51,855 bases of DNA from Bdellovibrionota bacterium (GCA_035292885.1 DATDPG010000021.1:1-51855), one strand, 5' to 3'. Positions 9,377 through 17,832 are shown, counted from the first letter of the stretch. Made by a program: numbers and translations. The notes: generated from the sequence alone by a model not told the origin.

Positions 9377-9541
9377 AAATGGATTCGTCGCGAGACCGAG
9401 CGAAAAGCCCGTGATCGAGGCCGCAGAGTCAAAATGCCCGGAAGCGTACTTAATAGGTACGTTGAGGACATTTTGACCCGAGAACAAAGAGCACGGGCTT
9501 TGCAGCCGGTCGCTGCAGAATACATATATGAGTCCGGTTCT
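9363..9541. repeat. palindromic MITE-like element, family A, copy 1
   Basis: A 179-bp element flanked by near-perfect terminal inverted repeats: AGAACCGGGCTCATAAATG at the left and, read on the minus strand, AGAACCGGACTCATATATG at the right. It is almost wholly self-complementary around a CGTAC...GTACG centre near 9450. A second copy in opposite orientation lies at 19524-19703 with about ten differences by eye. Both copies are bounded by TA dinucleotides, as expected for IS630/Tc1-mariner-type insertion. This copy separates the ABC ATPase and permease genes. Its ends form part of the ATPase stop codon and contain the permease start codon. Confidence 0.85.
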
Positions 9542-10238
9542 AGGCCCATGCGGTCGCCGTGGAGTTGGATCGATCCGTAAAGATATTTCCGTCGCGGAGT
9601 TCCAGGAATCGCCGGCCGAATAGAGCGGCTTCGCGGTCGTGCGTGACCATGACGATCGTCTTTTTTTGCTCTCGATTGAGCGTCTGAAGGAGCGTGAGAA
9701 TTTCTTTGCCCTTTTGCGAGTCCAGGTTCCCGGTCGGTTCGTCGGCCAATAAGATCGGCGGATCGTGGATGAGAGCGCGCGCGATAGCCACGCGTTGCAT
9801 TTCTCCGCCGGAGAGTTGATCCGGAGTATGCGCGGTCCGTCTTTCCAGGCCCATCCGGGCAAGCAGCTCATGTCCACGCAAACGCGCCTTTTGGGTGGAT
9901 GTCCCGTCCAACAGGGCGGGGAAGATCACGTTTTCTAATGCCGTGAGCGTTGGAAGAAGATGAAAAAACTGAAAGACAAAGCCGATTTTGTGCCGGCGCA
10001 AAAGGGTTCGCTGGTCGTCGTTGAGTGCGGAGAGGGACGCGCCCGCAATCTCGATTTCGCCCGAAGTCGCCTCGTCGAGCGTGCCCATCAGGTGGAGAAG
10101 CGTCGATTTTCCGGAGCCGGACGGCCCAGCGACGACGACGAATTCGCCCTCACGGACATGCAGGGAAACATTTTGCAGTGCGCGAACAGGTTCTGCGCCT
10201 CCTTCGTAGACCTTCGAGACGTTATTGAAACGAATCAT
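9540..10238 (-). CDS. ABC transporter ATP-binding protein (LolD/MacB-like)
   Basis: A 232-residue ABC ATPase with Walker [10 protein letters not shown] (residues about 38-46), Q-loop [14 protein letters not shown], signature [15 protein letters not shown], Walker [14 protein letters not shown] and switch His in MVTHD. This set is typical of the LolD/MacB/FtsE-type group that energises FtsX-like permeases by mechanotransmission. It is followed by the palindromic element and then the permease, so the two were probably a contiguous operon. The stop codon TAG overlaps the element end, so the last residues (NSTATAWA) may have been altered by the insertion. It starts 24 bases after the pyruvate kinase stop. 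Confidence 0.92.
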   Translation of the reverse strand: MIRFNNVSKVYEGGAEPVRALQNVSLHVREGEFVVVAGPSGSGKSTLLHLMGTLDEATSGEIEIAGASLSALNDDQRTLLRRHKIGFVFQFFHLLPTLTALENVIFPALLDGTSTQKARLRGHELLARMGLERRTAHTPDQLSGGEMQRVAIARALIHDPPILLADEPTGNLDSQKGKEILTLLQTLNREQKKTIVMVTHDREAALFGRRFLELRDGNIFTDRSNSTATAWA

Positions 10239-10262
10239 GGCGAAAGCTCCGTCGAAAATCGG

Positions 10263-11699
10263 TTAAAGAGATTCACCGATCTGATGGATTTTAAGAATGT
10301 TTGTGGCTCCCGACGTCAGCCGCGTGCCGGCCACGACGACGACGCGATCGTTGAGGCGCAGCCCGGTGTGCCGGAGCAAAATGCGATCTCCACGGTGGAT
10401 CATGTCATCGACCGATTTCCCTTGCGGACTGATGAACGGCTGGACGCCCCAAATAAGGCTTAATAGGCGATACGTGCGGGGCTGTGGAGTCAACGCCAAG
10501 ATCCGCAATCTTGGACGGAGTTTGGATAGACGAATCGCCGTCGATCCCGTGTGTGTATACGTGACGATCGCCCGATGGCGGGTGGGATTACAGGCTCGTA
10601 CGGCCGCCTGTAGGACCGTTTCCGCATCGGAACGGGCATCGCGGGCCTCCGGCGCCATCCATTGAAAATCGGGGCGCGATTCCGCCTCTTCGATAATTCG
10701 GGCCATCGTTTTGACGGTTTCGACCGGATACCGGCCGGTCGCGGTTTCTCCGGAGAGCATGACGGCATCCGTGCCGTCCCAGATTGCGTTGGCGACATCG
10801 GAGGCTTCGGCCCGCGTCGGGCGAGGCGTGTTGATCATTGATTCCAGCATCTGAGTTGCCGTGATGACCGGTGCGGACATTTGCGCGGCTAAATGAATTA
10901 ATTGCTTCTGCGCCACCGGCACCTCGGCGGTGGGAACTTCAACTCCCAAATCCCCACGCGCGATCATCATTCCGTCGGCGCGCCGCAGAATCGCGTCGAT
11001 GTTGTCGAGCGCTTCGCGATTTTCGATTTTGGCGATCACGGAAATCTGGTCGGCTCGTTTGGCGCCTTGACGGTGCATCCAGCGCCGAGCCATTTCGATG
11101 TCGGAGGGGCGCCGCACAAAGGAGAGGCCGAGAAAATCGACGCGCATCCTCACGGCGAACGCAATCAACTCTTTGTCCCGGGGGCTTAATGCCGGCGTTC
11201 GAAGCCTCCGACCCGGAAGGTTGATCCCTTTGTGTTCCTTGAGTTCGCCTCCTACGATCACTTGGCAAGCCACGTCGCGGTCGCGCACACGCAAAACTTT
11301 TAACTCGAGTAGACCATCGGCCAAAAGAACGCGGTCGCCTTTGCTGACCAGTCGGGGGAATCCCGGGAATTTGACCGCCACCATGCCGACCGTTCCTTGG
11401 ATCGGACGGGTCGTCAATGTGCAGGCGGTTCCACGGCGCAAATAGACCGGTCCTCCGCCCACCAATTCCCCGGTTCTCATTTTGGGGCCGGGCAAATCCG
11501 CCAGAACGCCGATCGACTTTCCAAGTTTTTGTGAAAGGGCTCGAACGGTTTGAATGGAGCGCGTATGTTCGTTCAACGTCCCGTGGGAAAAATTGAGCCG
11601 AACCACGTCCGCGCCCGCTTTTATCAGGCGCTCGATCATTTTCGGCGAGGATGTGGCCGGACCGAGCGTAGCGACGATTTTCGTGCGTCTTGAGTTCAT
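10263..11699 (-). CDS. pyk: pyruvate kinase
   Basis: A 478-residue cytoplasmic glycolytic enzyme converting phosphoenolpyruvate and ADP to pyruvate and ATP. Recognisable segments are the N-terminal RRTKIVATLGPATSSP, KIENREALDNIDAIL, the active-site MIARGDLGVEVP, ITATQMLESMINTPRPTRAE, and DAVMLSGETATGRYPVE. The C-terminal domain has the usual length. I choose the ATG at 11699, giving MNSRRTKIV; ATG 11708 is an alternative. It is divergent from the next plus-strand gene and precedes the ABC exporter genes by 24 bases, which may reflect cotranscription rather than a shared role. Confidence 0.96.
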   Translation of the reverse strand: MNSRRTKIVATLGPATSSPKMIERLIKAGADVVRLNFSHGTLNEHTRSIQTVRALSQKLGKSIGVLADLPGPKMRTGELVGGGPVYLRRGTACTLTTRPIQGTVGMVAVKFPGFPRLVSKGDRVLLADGLLELKVLRVRDRDVACQVIVGGELKEHKGINLPGRRLRTPALSPRDKELIAFAVRMRVDFLGLSFVRRPSDIEMARRWMHRQGAKRADQISVIAKIENREALDNIDAILRRADGMMIARGDLGVEVPTAEVPVAQKQLIHLAAQMSAPVITATQMLESMINTPRPTRAEASDVANAIWDGTDAVMLSGETATGRYPVETVKTMARIIEEAESRPDFQWMAPEARDARSDAETVLQAAVRACNPTRHRAIVTYTHTGSTAIRLSKLRPRLRILALTPQPRTYRLLSLIWGVQPFISPQGKSVDDMIHRGDRILLRHTGLRLNDRVVVVAGTRLTSGATNILKIHQIGESL

Positions 11700-11743
11700 A
11701 CCCGGGCCCATTAAGCTACCGGTTTGGCTGGGGAGAGGCAAAG

Positions 11744-12922
11744 ATGAGGAGAGATGTCGCGCGAGCGGCTGAGCGGCTTTGGCAATCGGCGATCGGTGCC
11801 GGAGCCATGCAACGCCTTTTTATCGGTGTTGGAGATTCCGTCGCTCGAGATGAACTCTGCAAGTGCCTGAACGAATTGGGAGCCGATGTCATTGCGGGAG
11901 AACTTTCCGCGATGCAGTTGTTTCCCGGTCCTTATCTTCGGCATCAAGGAGCGCATTTCAACACTAAACTGTTCTTGCTGAATGGTTTGGATTCACTGTT
12001 TGAATCTCTCGGCGATGAACTTTTCCGCCGCCTTCAGTTCCAACAAGGGACGTTTCGGCGGGCGGCCACGTGGACGCTTCTTTGGATCGAGCGTTTCGAC
12101 GTGGCGGCGCAGTTTCGGCGGATCGCGCCGGAGTTGTGGCGAAGTGCGGATCGTTCGGTCTTATTTTCTTCGCCGGATGCTTTGAGTGACATGAAGTTTG
12201 AGCCTGGAACGGCTCGGTCGAACGTTACGAGTCCTCTGGGGGAGGTTCCTATCCCTGCCGCAATCGCTGCGATGCCGCTTTCGGCCGTGATGAATGAGGA
12301 GAAGGATAATTCGATTCGTGTGTGGGGAGACTTTTTGCGACTGTCTCCGAACGATTTCTTTCTTACGTATATGGAACTTGTTCACGAGCGCCGTGGTATT
12401 CCGGTGGAGTTACGTGCAGCCGTGGAAAATCTCGCACAACAACTTGAAATGAAGATCCAGATGAGCGGACCCACAACGGTGAAACTCGGTTTGGCCGAAC
12501 CGCCAAGAGGTTTTCGTGACCTGCAGAATCTTTTTCGTGAAATGAAGAACCGTGGCGAATGGGTGGGGTTCGGGGAGGTCGCGCTGAGACTGGCCGACCA
12601 GACTCTCGGGGCGGACGGCGCTACGGAGGCTATTCGTTGTCTCGACGATTTGTTGGAAGGGGAGAGGGGGTGGCTACAGCTTTCGGCAAATTTGTTAGCC
12701 GATCGTCCCCTTCGTATGAGAGCGATGCTTTATCGAGCAGCCGGTGAAACCACACGAGCGGCTTCGGACATCGACCGATGCGAAGAAAATGCGATTCGGT
12801 CGGGTCTCGACGCGTTCTTGGCCAAAGCGTTTGAGGCACGGGCGCAACATGTCGGAGAACTGGGTGACGAGGCGCAGGCAAGAAAATGGCGCAATAGAGC
12901 TCAAACCCTGAGTCGACAATAG
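11744..12922 (+). CDS. hypothetical 392-residue protein
   Basis: I do not recognise this protein. The start at 11744 has a fair binding site (GGGGAGAGGCAAAG upstream); the frame begins slightly earlier but overlaps the pyk start. The N-terminal 130 residues contain RLFIGVGDSVARDELCK and a hydrophobic LLWIERFDVAAQF strand that recall a degenerate nucleotide-binding fold, but I see no Walker motifs. The C-terminal third (from about 265) is helical with alternating Ala/Leu, for example DIDRCEENAIRSGLDAFLAKAF, and looks like TPR-type helical repeats. It has no signal peptide. It converges on the SDR gene with a 6-base gap. Confidence 0.7.
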   Translation: MRRDVARAAERLWQSAIGAGAMQRLFIGVGDSVARDELCKCLNELGADVIAGELSAMQLFPGPYLRHQGAHFNTKLFLLNGLDSLFESLGDELFRRLQFQQGTFRRAATWTLLWIERFDVAAQFRRIAPELWRSADRSVLFSSPDALSDMKFEPGTARSNVTSPLGEVPIPAAIAAMPLSAVMNEEKDNSIRVWGDFLRLSPNDFFLTYMELVHERRGIPVELRAAVENLAQQLEMKIQMSGPTTVKLGLAEPPRGFRDLQNLFREMKNRGEWVGFGEVALRLADQTLGADGATEAIRCLDDLLEGERGWLQLSANLLADRPLRMRAMLYRAAGETTRAASDIDRCEENAIRSGLDAFLAKAFEARAQHVGELGDEAQARKWRNRAQTLSRQ

Positions 12923-12928
12923 TTGTTT

Positions 12929-13753
12929 CTAATTCGTTCCCGAAGCCGCTTGCGTTCCATGCATTTTGCGACGCATGTACAGGGCGATGATGGCGTCGGT
13001 GAGTCTGGGTGAAATTCTCTGAAGCGTGAGCATGATTTTGCCGTTCATCGTCAGCGTAACCTCACGTTTGTTCCGTTCCACAGCGCGGAAAATCGCTCGC
13101 CCGACTTTCTCCGGCGACATCCCCATCTGATTGGGGACCGGCGGGCCGGAACCCTCCACGCGGACGGCGTTGGTTTGGAAATCGGTCGTCGTCAAACCTG
13201 GGCAGACGTGAGAAACGCCGATGCCGTGCGATCGGACTTCCAGGCGTAGACTTTCATCGAATGCCCGCATCGCAAACTTGGTCATGCAGTACGCCGACAT
13301 AAACGGGATCGACCGCCCTGAAATGATCGTCGAGACGTTAACGATATGACCCCGATTCTGTTTTTTCATCTGCGGGAGGACGGCCTGCGTACACCAGATC
13401 GTGCCGTAAAGGTTCGTCCGAAAGATCTGATCCAGCTTTTCGGTCGAGAGGTCTTCGACCGGCGAGTAATAGCCGAAACCGGCGTTATTGATCAAAATAT
13501 CGATCCGGCTAAAACGTGCGAGTGTCCTTTTCGCGAGTTCCTGGCAGCTTTTCTCGACCGCCACGTCGCAAGCGACGACCATAGGCTCTCCACCCGCTTC
13601 CCGGACACGATCCGCCACCTCTTTCATCTTCGCCTCGTCTCGAGACGCGACGACGACTTTGGCCCCTCGTTTTGCGAACTCGATGGCAGCGGCTCGGCCG
13701 ATGCCGCGCGAGGCTCCCGTAATGATGACGACGCTGTTTCGATCGATCCGCAT
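12929..13753 (-). CDS. short-chain dehydrogenase/reductase (classical SDR)
   Basis: A 274-residue classical SDR using NAD(P)(H). It has the glycine motif TGASRGIG near the N-terminus, the stabilising NNAG, and a catalytic Ser/Tyr/Lys set (STIISGRS, then AYCMTK, the Y-x3-K pair). The basic residue in the SRD stretch after beta-2 suggests NADP preference. The C-terminal tail (LQRISPRLTDAIIALYMRRK) is amphipathic and could touch the membrane. I use the ATG at 13753; a TTG three codons upstream is possible. The substrate is unknown. Confidence 0.88.
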   Translation of the reverse strand: MRIDRNSVVIITGASRGIGRAAAIEFAKRGAKVVVASRDEAKMKEVADRVREAGGEPMVVACDVAVEKSCQELAKRTLARFSRIDILINNAGFGYYSPVEDLSTEKLDQIFRTNLYGTIWCTQAVLPQMKKQNRGHIVNVSTIISGRSIPFMSAYCMTKFAMRAFDESLRLEVRSHGIGVSHVCPGLTTTDFQTNAVRVEGSGPPVPNQMGMSPEKVGRAIFRAVERNKREVTLTMNGKIMLTLQRISPRLTDAIIALYMRRKMHGTQAASGTN

Positions 13754-13892
13754 AGCCGGCAATGTAGCAGAAAGTGGTCGCGTCGCTGAAACTTACCGCT
13801 TGATCTATGGGCTCACGAGGTTAGCATCGCCGATTTCAACCTTTTGACAGCCGGTTTGGGCGCGGTTAGAGATAGCCTCGGACAGGAGAAGC

Positions 13893-14696
13893 ATGGTTAA
13901 TAATTTCAAGGACTTGGACGGAAAATGGGCGTTGATCTTGGGGGCCTCGAGCGGATTCGGCGGAGCGACTTCGCTCGCCCTCGCGCGAGCGGGGATGCAC
14001 ATTTGCGGTGTGCATCTCGACCGAAAGGCGACGATGGAAAATGTGGACCGCGTGGTCAACGGAATCCAGGAAGCCGGTCGGGAAGCGCTTTTTTTCAACG
14101 TCAACGCGTCGGACGAAGCCAAGCGGAAAGAAGTTTTGGACGCCCTGGCGCCGAAGCTCGGAAAGAACGGGCAGGTATCGGTGCTTCTTCACTCGCTCGC
14201 GTTCGGTACGCTGAAACCGTTCATCGGACCCGAAGGCGAAATGATCAACAAGACTCAAATGGAGATGACGCTCGATGTGATGGCGCACTCGTTGGTTTAC
14301 TGGGTGCAGGATTTGCTGATGCGAAATCTTATGGGGAAGGGGAGCCGGATTTACGCGATGACGAGCGCCGGGGGAGAGCGGGTGTGGCCGACGTACGGAG
14401 CCGTTTCCGCCGCAAAGGCGGCTCTCGAGTCGCACATTCGGCAGCTCGCGCTTGAATTGGCTCCGAAAGGGATCACCGCCAACGCCGTTCGGGCGGGCGT
14501 CACCGATACGCCGGCACTCCGAAAGATTCCGGGAAATGAAAAGATGATTGAAATCGCAACCGCCAAGAACCCGGGAAAACGTTTGACCACGCCCGAGGAT
14601 GTGGCTCAAGCGATCGTCGCCTTTTCTTTGCCGCTCACGGATTGGCTGAATGGGAATGTTCTCGGCGTCGACGGCGGCGAAAATATCGTGGACTAA
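13893..14696 (+). CDS. enoyl-ACP reductase-like SDR (FabI/FabL type)
   Basis: A 267-residue divergent SDR. The nucleotide motif is GASSGFGGATSLAL and the catalytic pair is Y-x6-K (YGAVSAAK), the spacing of FabI/FabL enoyl-ACP reductases rather than the classical Y-x3-K. LLHSLAFGTLKPF matches the FabI-type 'HS(I/L)AF' strand, and GNVLGVDGGENI closes the domain as in FabI. It would reduce the trans-2 double bond in fatty acid elongation. An AGGAGAAGC site lies just before the ATG. An alternative is a related SDR acting on another enoyl thioester. It precedes greA by 30 bases. Confidence 0.82.
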   Translation: MVNNFKDLDGKWALILGASSGFGGATSLALARAGMHICGVHLDRKATMENVDRVVNGIQEAGREALFFNVNASDEAKRKEVLDALAPKLGKNGQVSVLLHSLAFGTLKPFIGPEGEMINKTQMEMTLDVMAHSLVYWVQDLLMRNLMGKGSRIYAMTSAGGERVWPTYGAVSAAKAALESHIRQLALELAPKGITANAVRAGVTDTPALRKIPGNEKMIEIATAKNPGKRLTTPEDVAQAIVAFSLPLTDWLNGNVLGVDGGENIVD

Positions 14697-14726
14697 ACGA
14701 TGTTGAACTCCGGCCAAGGATCGCGC

Positions 14727-15203
14727 GTGAGTAAACGCGTACCTATGACGGCCTCGGGCAAGATCAAGCTTGTCGAAGAATTAACCCGTCTGAAGGCCGT
14801 GGAACGGCCGAAGGTTGTTAAAGAAATCGAAGAGGCGCGCGGCCACGGGGACCTGAGCGAAAATGCGGAATATCACGCCGCCAAAGAGAAGCAGGGTCAT
14901 ATTGAAACCAGAATTCGGATGCTCGAAGACGTGGTCGGCCGTGCGGAAGTGGTGGATCTCTCTAAAATCGACGGATCGAAAGTGGTTTTCGGCGTGACGG
15001 TCCGACTCTATGACACGGACGCGGAAAAAGAATTGCGTTACAAAATCGTGGGGGAATTGGAAGCGGATATTTCAAAGGGGCTGATCTCGATTTCGTCACC
15101 CATTGCAAAAGCCTTGATCGGAAAAGAAGCGGGAGACGAGGTCACGGTTCAGACGCCGGGCGGCTCCCGGGAATTGGAAATCATCGAAATTTGTTTGGAG
15201 TAG
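14727..15203 (+). CDS. greA: transcription elongation factor GreA
   Basis: A factor that binds the RNA polymerase secondary channel and stimulates cleavage of backtracked RNA. The N-terminal coiled coil carries the acidic tip (EEARGHGDLSENAEYHAAKEKQ) and the C-terminal FKBP-like domain follows (VFGVTVRLYD to GGSRELEIIEI). I choose the GTG at 14727, giving VSKRVPMTASGKIKL, because this yields the standard 158 residues and has AAGGA 7 bases upstream. The ATG at 14700 adds nine residues not expected in the family. It lies 30 bases downstream of the enoyl reductase-like gene. Confidence 0.95.
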   Translation: MSKRVPMTASGKIKLVEELTRLKAVERPKVVKEIEEARGHGDLSENAEYHAAKEKQGHIETRIRMLEDVVGRAEVVDLSKIDGSKVVFGVTVRLYDTDAEKELRYKIVGELEADISKGLISISSPIAKALIGKEAGDEVTVQTPGGSRELEIIEICLE

Positions 15204-15230
15204 GTCCTGGCGTCCCGAGTACGACTCTAA

Positions 15231-15776
15231 TCAAGCGGAAGCGCGGCTCACTCTTCCTTCGGGATAAACGCGCGTCAGGACCTCTCGCAGGACATTCAGG
15301 CCGCTCTGCGTGAAATCGGTAAACATGATTCCGATGCCGGCCCGATTATCCGCGGAACGTCCGGTCTGATGGCGGATGACCTGGCCCCGGAGTTTCAGAT
15401 GGGAACCGGTGGCGTCGCCGAGGGAGAACTCCAAATCGACCATTGTACCGATCGGTAGCAACGTACCGGTCAACACGAATACGCCGCCCGGGCTCCAGTC
15501 GCCGATTTTTTCGAGAAGAGGTGGGGAATTGCCCCGCTGGTAAACTTTCACGGGGATATCGATGAGAATGCGCCGGTAGAGGCGCTCGTTTCGAATTTTC
15601 TTCCACTCCAAGCGGAGCCGGTCTACCCACCACATACCCAAGATCAGTATGCCCAAGTTGATGGTGCGACGTCCAGTGAGAACGGTTTTTAGAAGTTTCG
15701 TTCCGGCCGTGGAATGGGTAAAGTACGGCGCAAATTCAAGCGGAGAGGTTTTCGGTGTCGGGAATTCGTTGTGCAA
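15231..15776 (-). CDS. PilZ domain protein with N-terminal hydrophobic segment
   Basis: A 181-residue protein with a hydrophobic stretch (TINLGILILGMWWVDRL, about residues 38-54) that could anchor it, followed by a PilZ domain. The c-di-GMP-binding signatures are visible: an arginine cluster (RNERLYRRILI) and D-W-S-P-G-G (the D/N-x-S-x-x-G motif) about 25 residues later. PilZ proteins relay c-di-GMP levels to motility, pili or envelope functions. The start overlaps by about 22 bases with the divergent zinc-ribbon gene at 15755, so a later start is possible but would remove part of the N-terminus. Confidence 0.82.
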   Translation of the reverse strand: MHNEFPTPKTSPLEFAPYFTHSTAGTKLLKTVLTGRRTINLGILILGMWWVDRLRLEWKKIRNERLYRRILIDIPVKVYQRGNSPPLLEKIGDWSPGGVFVLTGTLLPIGTMVDLEFSLGDATGSHLKLRGQVIRHQTGRSADNRAGIGIMFTDFTQSGLNVLREVLTRVYPEGRVSRASA

Positions 15777-15934
15777 AATGTGGAGCGGAGTGTGCCGAAG
15801 GGGCTCGTTTCTGTACGGAATGTGGCAGCCGCATGTCGTCCTCCGGTATCGATCCTCGTGTTACGGCCATAAACAATCTGCTTCTTTTGGGAATTGCGCT
15901 GCTCCTTCTGGCCTTGGTGATGCAGGGGGTCTGA
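15755..15934 (+). CDS. 59-residue zinc-ribbon membrane micro-protein
   Basis: A small frame starting at GTG with CGGAGAGG about 8 bases upstream and ending in TGA that overlaps the proline dehydrogenase ATG (TGATG), a sign of translational coupling. The protein begins SGIRCAKCGAECAEGARF and continues CTECGSR: a two-knuckle zinc ribbon (CxxC...CxxC, with one further Cys between). It ends in one hydrophobic helix (NLLLLGIALLLLALVMQ) at the C-terminus. Zinc-ribbon plus tail-anchor proteins of this kind are common but poorly characterised. The ribbon would face the cytoplasm. Confidence 0.72.
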   Translation: MSGIRCAKCGAECAEGARFCTECGSRMSSSGIDPRVTAINNLLLLGIALLLLALVMQGV

Positions 15935-16785
15935 TGGGGACGCTTTCCTTTCTAGCGCGCCGGTTTGTCGCGGGGGAGACTCTGGAAGAGGGTATCGACG
16001 CCGTACGAACTCTGAATGTCGGCGGCGTGATGGCCACATTGGATGTTCTGGGGGAGAATGTTTCAAACGAGCGCGAAGTTGAGGCGGCGGCGGCATCCTA
16101 CATTGAGCTCCTACGGGCCATCGGCCGGGCAAAGATTCAATCGAACGTTTCTCTGAAGTTGACCCAAATGGGCCTCGACATCGGGGAAGACTATTGCCTT
16201 GGCGTTATGCGCAGAATTGTCGCGGAGGCGATGCAGCACAACAATTTCGTTCGGATCGATATGGAAGGGTCGGCTTACACGGAGCGCACCCTGCACCTAT
16301 TTCAAGAGCTGTATTCGAAGTTTCCGAATGGCGTAGGCATCGTTCTCCAGTCCTATTTGCACCGAAGCGAGGAAGACGCCCGAAAAATGGCCTTGCTCCG
16401 CGCGCCGGTTCGTGTTTGCAAAGGAGCCTATAAAGAACCGACGTCGATCGCCTATCAGGACATGGACGACATTCGGCGAAGTTACCGATCGATGGTCGAG
16501 GTTCTCTTAAAAGGGGGTTCCCACGTGGGGATCGCGACGCATGATGAACGATTGTTACGATGGGTCGTTGAATGGACGGGTAAGGAAAATGTTCCTCGCT
16601 CCCAGTTTGAGTTTCAAATGCTCTACGGCTTGCGGCGCAAAAGAGCTCGAGAGTTGGCCTCCCAAGGTTATGCGGTTCGCTCGTACGTCCCTTTTGGGAC
16701 GCACTGGCTTCCTTATTTCGTTCGCCGACTTCGCGAGCGAAAGGAAAATATTTTCTTTGTTCTAAAGAGCTTGGTCACGGATTAA
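15934..16785 (+). CDS. proline dehydrogenase
   Basis: A 283-residue monofunctional FAD-dependent enzyme oxidising L-proline to pyrroline-5-carboxylate and passing electrons to quinone. The TIM-barrel family segments are present: RRFVAGETLEEGIDAVRTLN, SNVSLKLTQMGLD, VRIDMEGSAYTERTL, VGIVLQSYLHRSEED, VRVCKGAYKEP, GIATHDERLL and FEFQMLYGLRRK. The ATG at 15934 overlaps the zinc-ribbon gene stop. The open frame extends further upstream but across a different real gene. No pyrroline-5-carboxylate dehydrogenase is seen in the window. Confidence 0.92.
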   Translation: MGTLSFLARRFVAGETLEEGIDAVRTLNVGGVMATLDVLGENVSNEREVEAAAASYIELLRAIGRAKIQSNVSLKLTQMGLDIGEDYCLGVMRRIVAEAMQHNNFVRIDMEGSAYTERTLHLFQELYSKFPNGVGIVLQSYLHRSEEDARKMALLRAPVRVCKGAYKEPTSIAYQDMDDIRRSYRSMVEVLLKGGSHVGIATHDERLLRWVVEWTGKENVPRSQFEFQMLYGLRRKRARELASQGYAVRSYVPFGTHWLPYFVRRLRERKENIFFVLKSLVTD

Positions 16786-16792
16786 GCCGTTT

Positions 16793-17650
16793 CTACATTT
16801 CCGCCTCCGCCGGTTTATCGAATCGCGGAATCTGAGTGGCCACCAGGCCGCAAGATATGATGAGAACGGCGCCTGCCAAAGAGACGGCATCCGGCCGTTC
16901 CCCGAAAAAGAGGACCCCGAAGATGAATGCCAAGAACGGGATGCCGTAAAAAAATAAACTGATTACGCTGGCTCTCTCCAACTTGTAAGCCCGTGTCATC
17001 GTCAGTTGCGCCAAAGTCCCAAAGAACCCGCCGCCGAGAAGCAAAATCGCCGTGCGGTAGTTGAAAGGACGCCAACCGATCCAGGCCAAGGGAAGCGACG
17101 CGAGGGTGGCGATGAGATGAAAATAAAAGACGATCGTGATCCCCCGGTCCCTCTCGCTCAGTTTTCGGACCGACAGATAGGCAAGGCTTCCCAGGAAGCC
17201 GGCTCCGATCGCCGCCAGGTGGGGCAAGAGATCGCGATGGGCCTGGGGTCTGACGATGAGTGCGATTCCGGTGATGAAAAAAGGGAGCAACCAAAAAATC
17301 TTTCGGGACACTCGCTCGCCCACGATCGGAAAGGCCAGAAAGGCCACAAAGATCGGCGAAGTGGCCTGTAGAACGGCGGCGTTTCCATATGGAATTCTCA
17401 CCAGGCTGAAGAAATAGAGCGCGAGCGAGAAAAAACCGATGATCCCGCGAGTCACCAGTAATGGAGACCGCGATCCCAACAGCGGTGCTTTCCAACGCCG
17501 AGCCAGCAAGACAAGAATGGGCAAACCCACGACGCTTCGAAAGAACAGGATTTGGCCGGTGGATGCCGCGCCCGAGGCGGCCTTTGCGCACGCGCCCATG
17601 CACGCGAACAGGAATACAGCCACGAGCATCCAGGAAATGCCACGATTCAT
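16793..17650 (-). CDS. EamA/DMT-family transporter
   Basis: A 285-residue inner-membrane protein with about ten hydrophobic helices in two EamA repeats. The conserved feature is PYGNAAVLQATSPIFVAFLA at the end of the first repeat, with its counterpart in the second (YKLERASVISLFFYGIPFLAF). Such transporters export amino acids, nucleotides or other metabolites; the substrate is unknown. Its start lies 6 bases from a palindromic element (17656-17822) that separates it from the pilin-like gene on the same strand. It converges with proline dehydrogenase. Confidence 0.88.
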   Translation of the reverse strand: MNRGISWMLVAVFLFACMGACAKAASGAASTGQILFFRSVVGLPILVLLARRWKAPLLGSRSPLLVTRGIIGFFSLALYFFSLVRIPYGNAAVLQATSPIFVAFLAFPIVGERVSRKIFWLLPFFITGIALIVRPQAHRDLLPHLAAIGAGFLGSLAYLSVRKLSERDRGITIVFYFHLIATLASLPLAWIGWRPFNYRTAILLLGGGFFGTLAQLTMTRAYKLERASVISLFFYGIPFLAFIFGVLFFGERPDAVSLAGAVLIISCGLVATQIPRFDKPAEAEM

Positions 17651-17655
17651 GCTTT

Positions 17656-17822
17656 AGTGTCCCGAGCCCGACATATCTTGATAGACGGCCGCCGCTGAAT
17701 CCCGGCTGGCTGCGTTGTTCCTCGTCGGCGTGCAGCCTTGCAAGTACGCCTTCGTCGTCACGCCTTGCCATCCGGGCGCAGCGGCGTCCTTTGTTATCAA
17801 GCTATCTCGGGTTCGGGACACT
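17656..17822. repeat. palindromic MITE-like element, family B
   Basis: A 167-bp element whose ends are inverted repeats: left AGTGTCCCGAGCCCGACATA and, on the minus strand, right AGTGTCCCGAACCCGAGATA, both followed by (T/G)CTTGATA. The similarity continues inward through GCCGCTG...CCCGG blocks to the centre, so the whole unit is an imperfect hairpin. It shares an AAGTACGC motif at its centre with family A but no other sequence. It contains no gene and fills the gap between the EamA gene start and the pilin-like gene stop. Only this copy is in the window, so mobility is inferred from structure alone. Confidence 0.7.
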
Positions 17823-17832
17823 GGGAGAGGCG

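Noticed and set aside
9377-9877. Upstream extension of the permease frame to 9877
   Set aside because: The extra 167 codons run through the palindromic element and antisense to the ATPase gene, giving non-native sequence.
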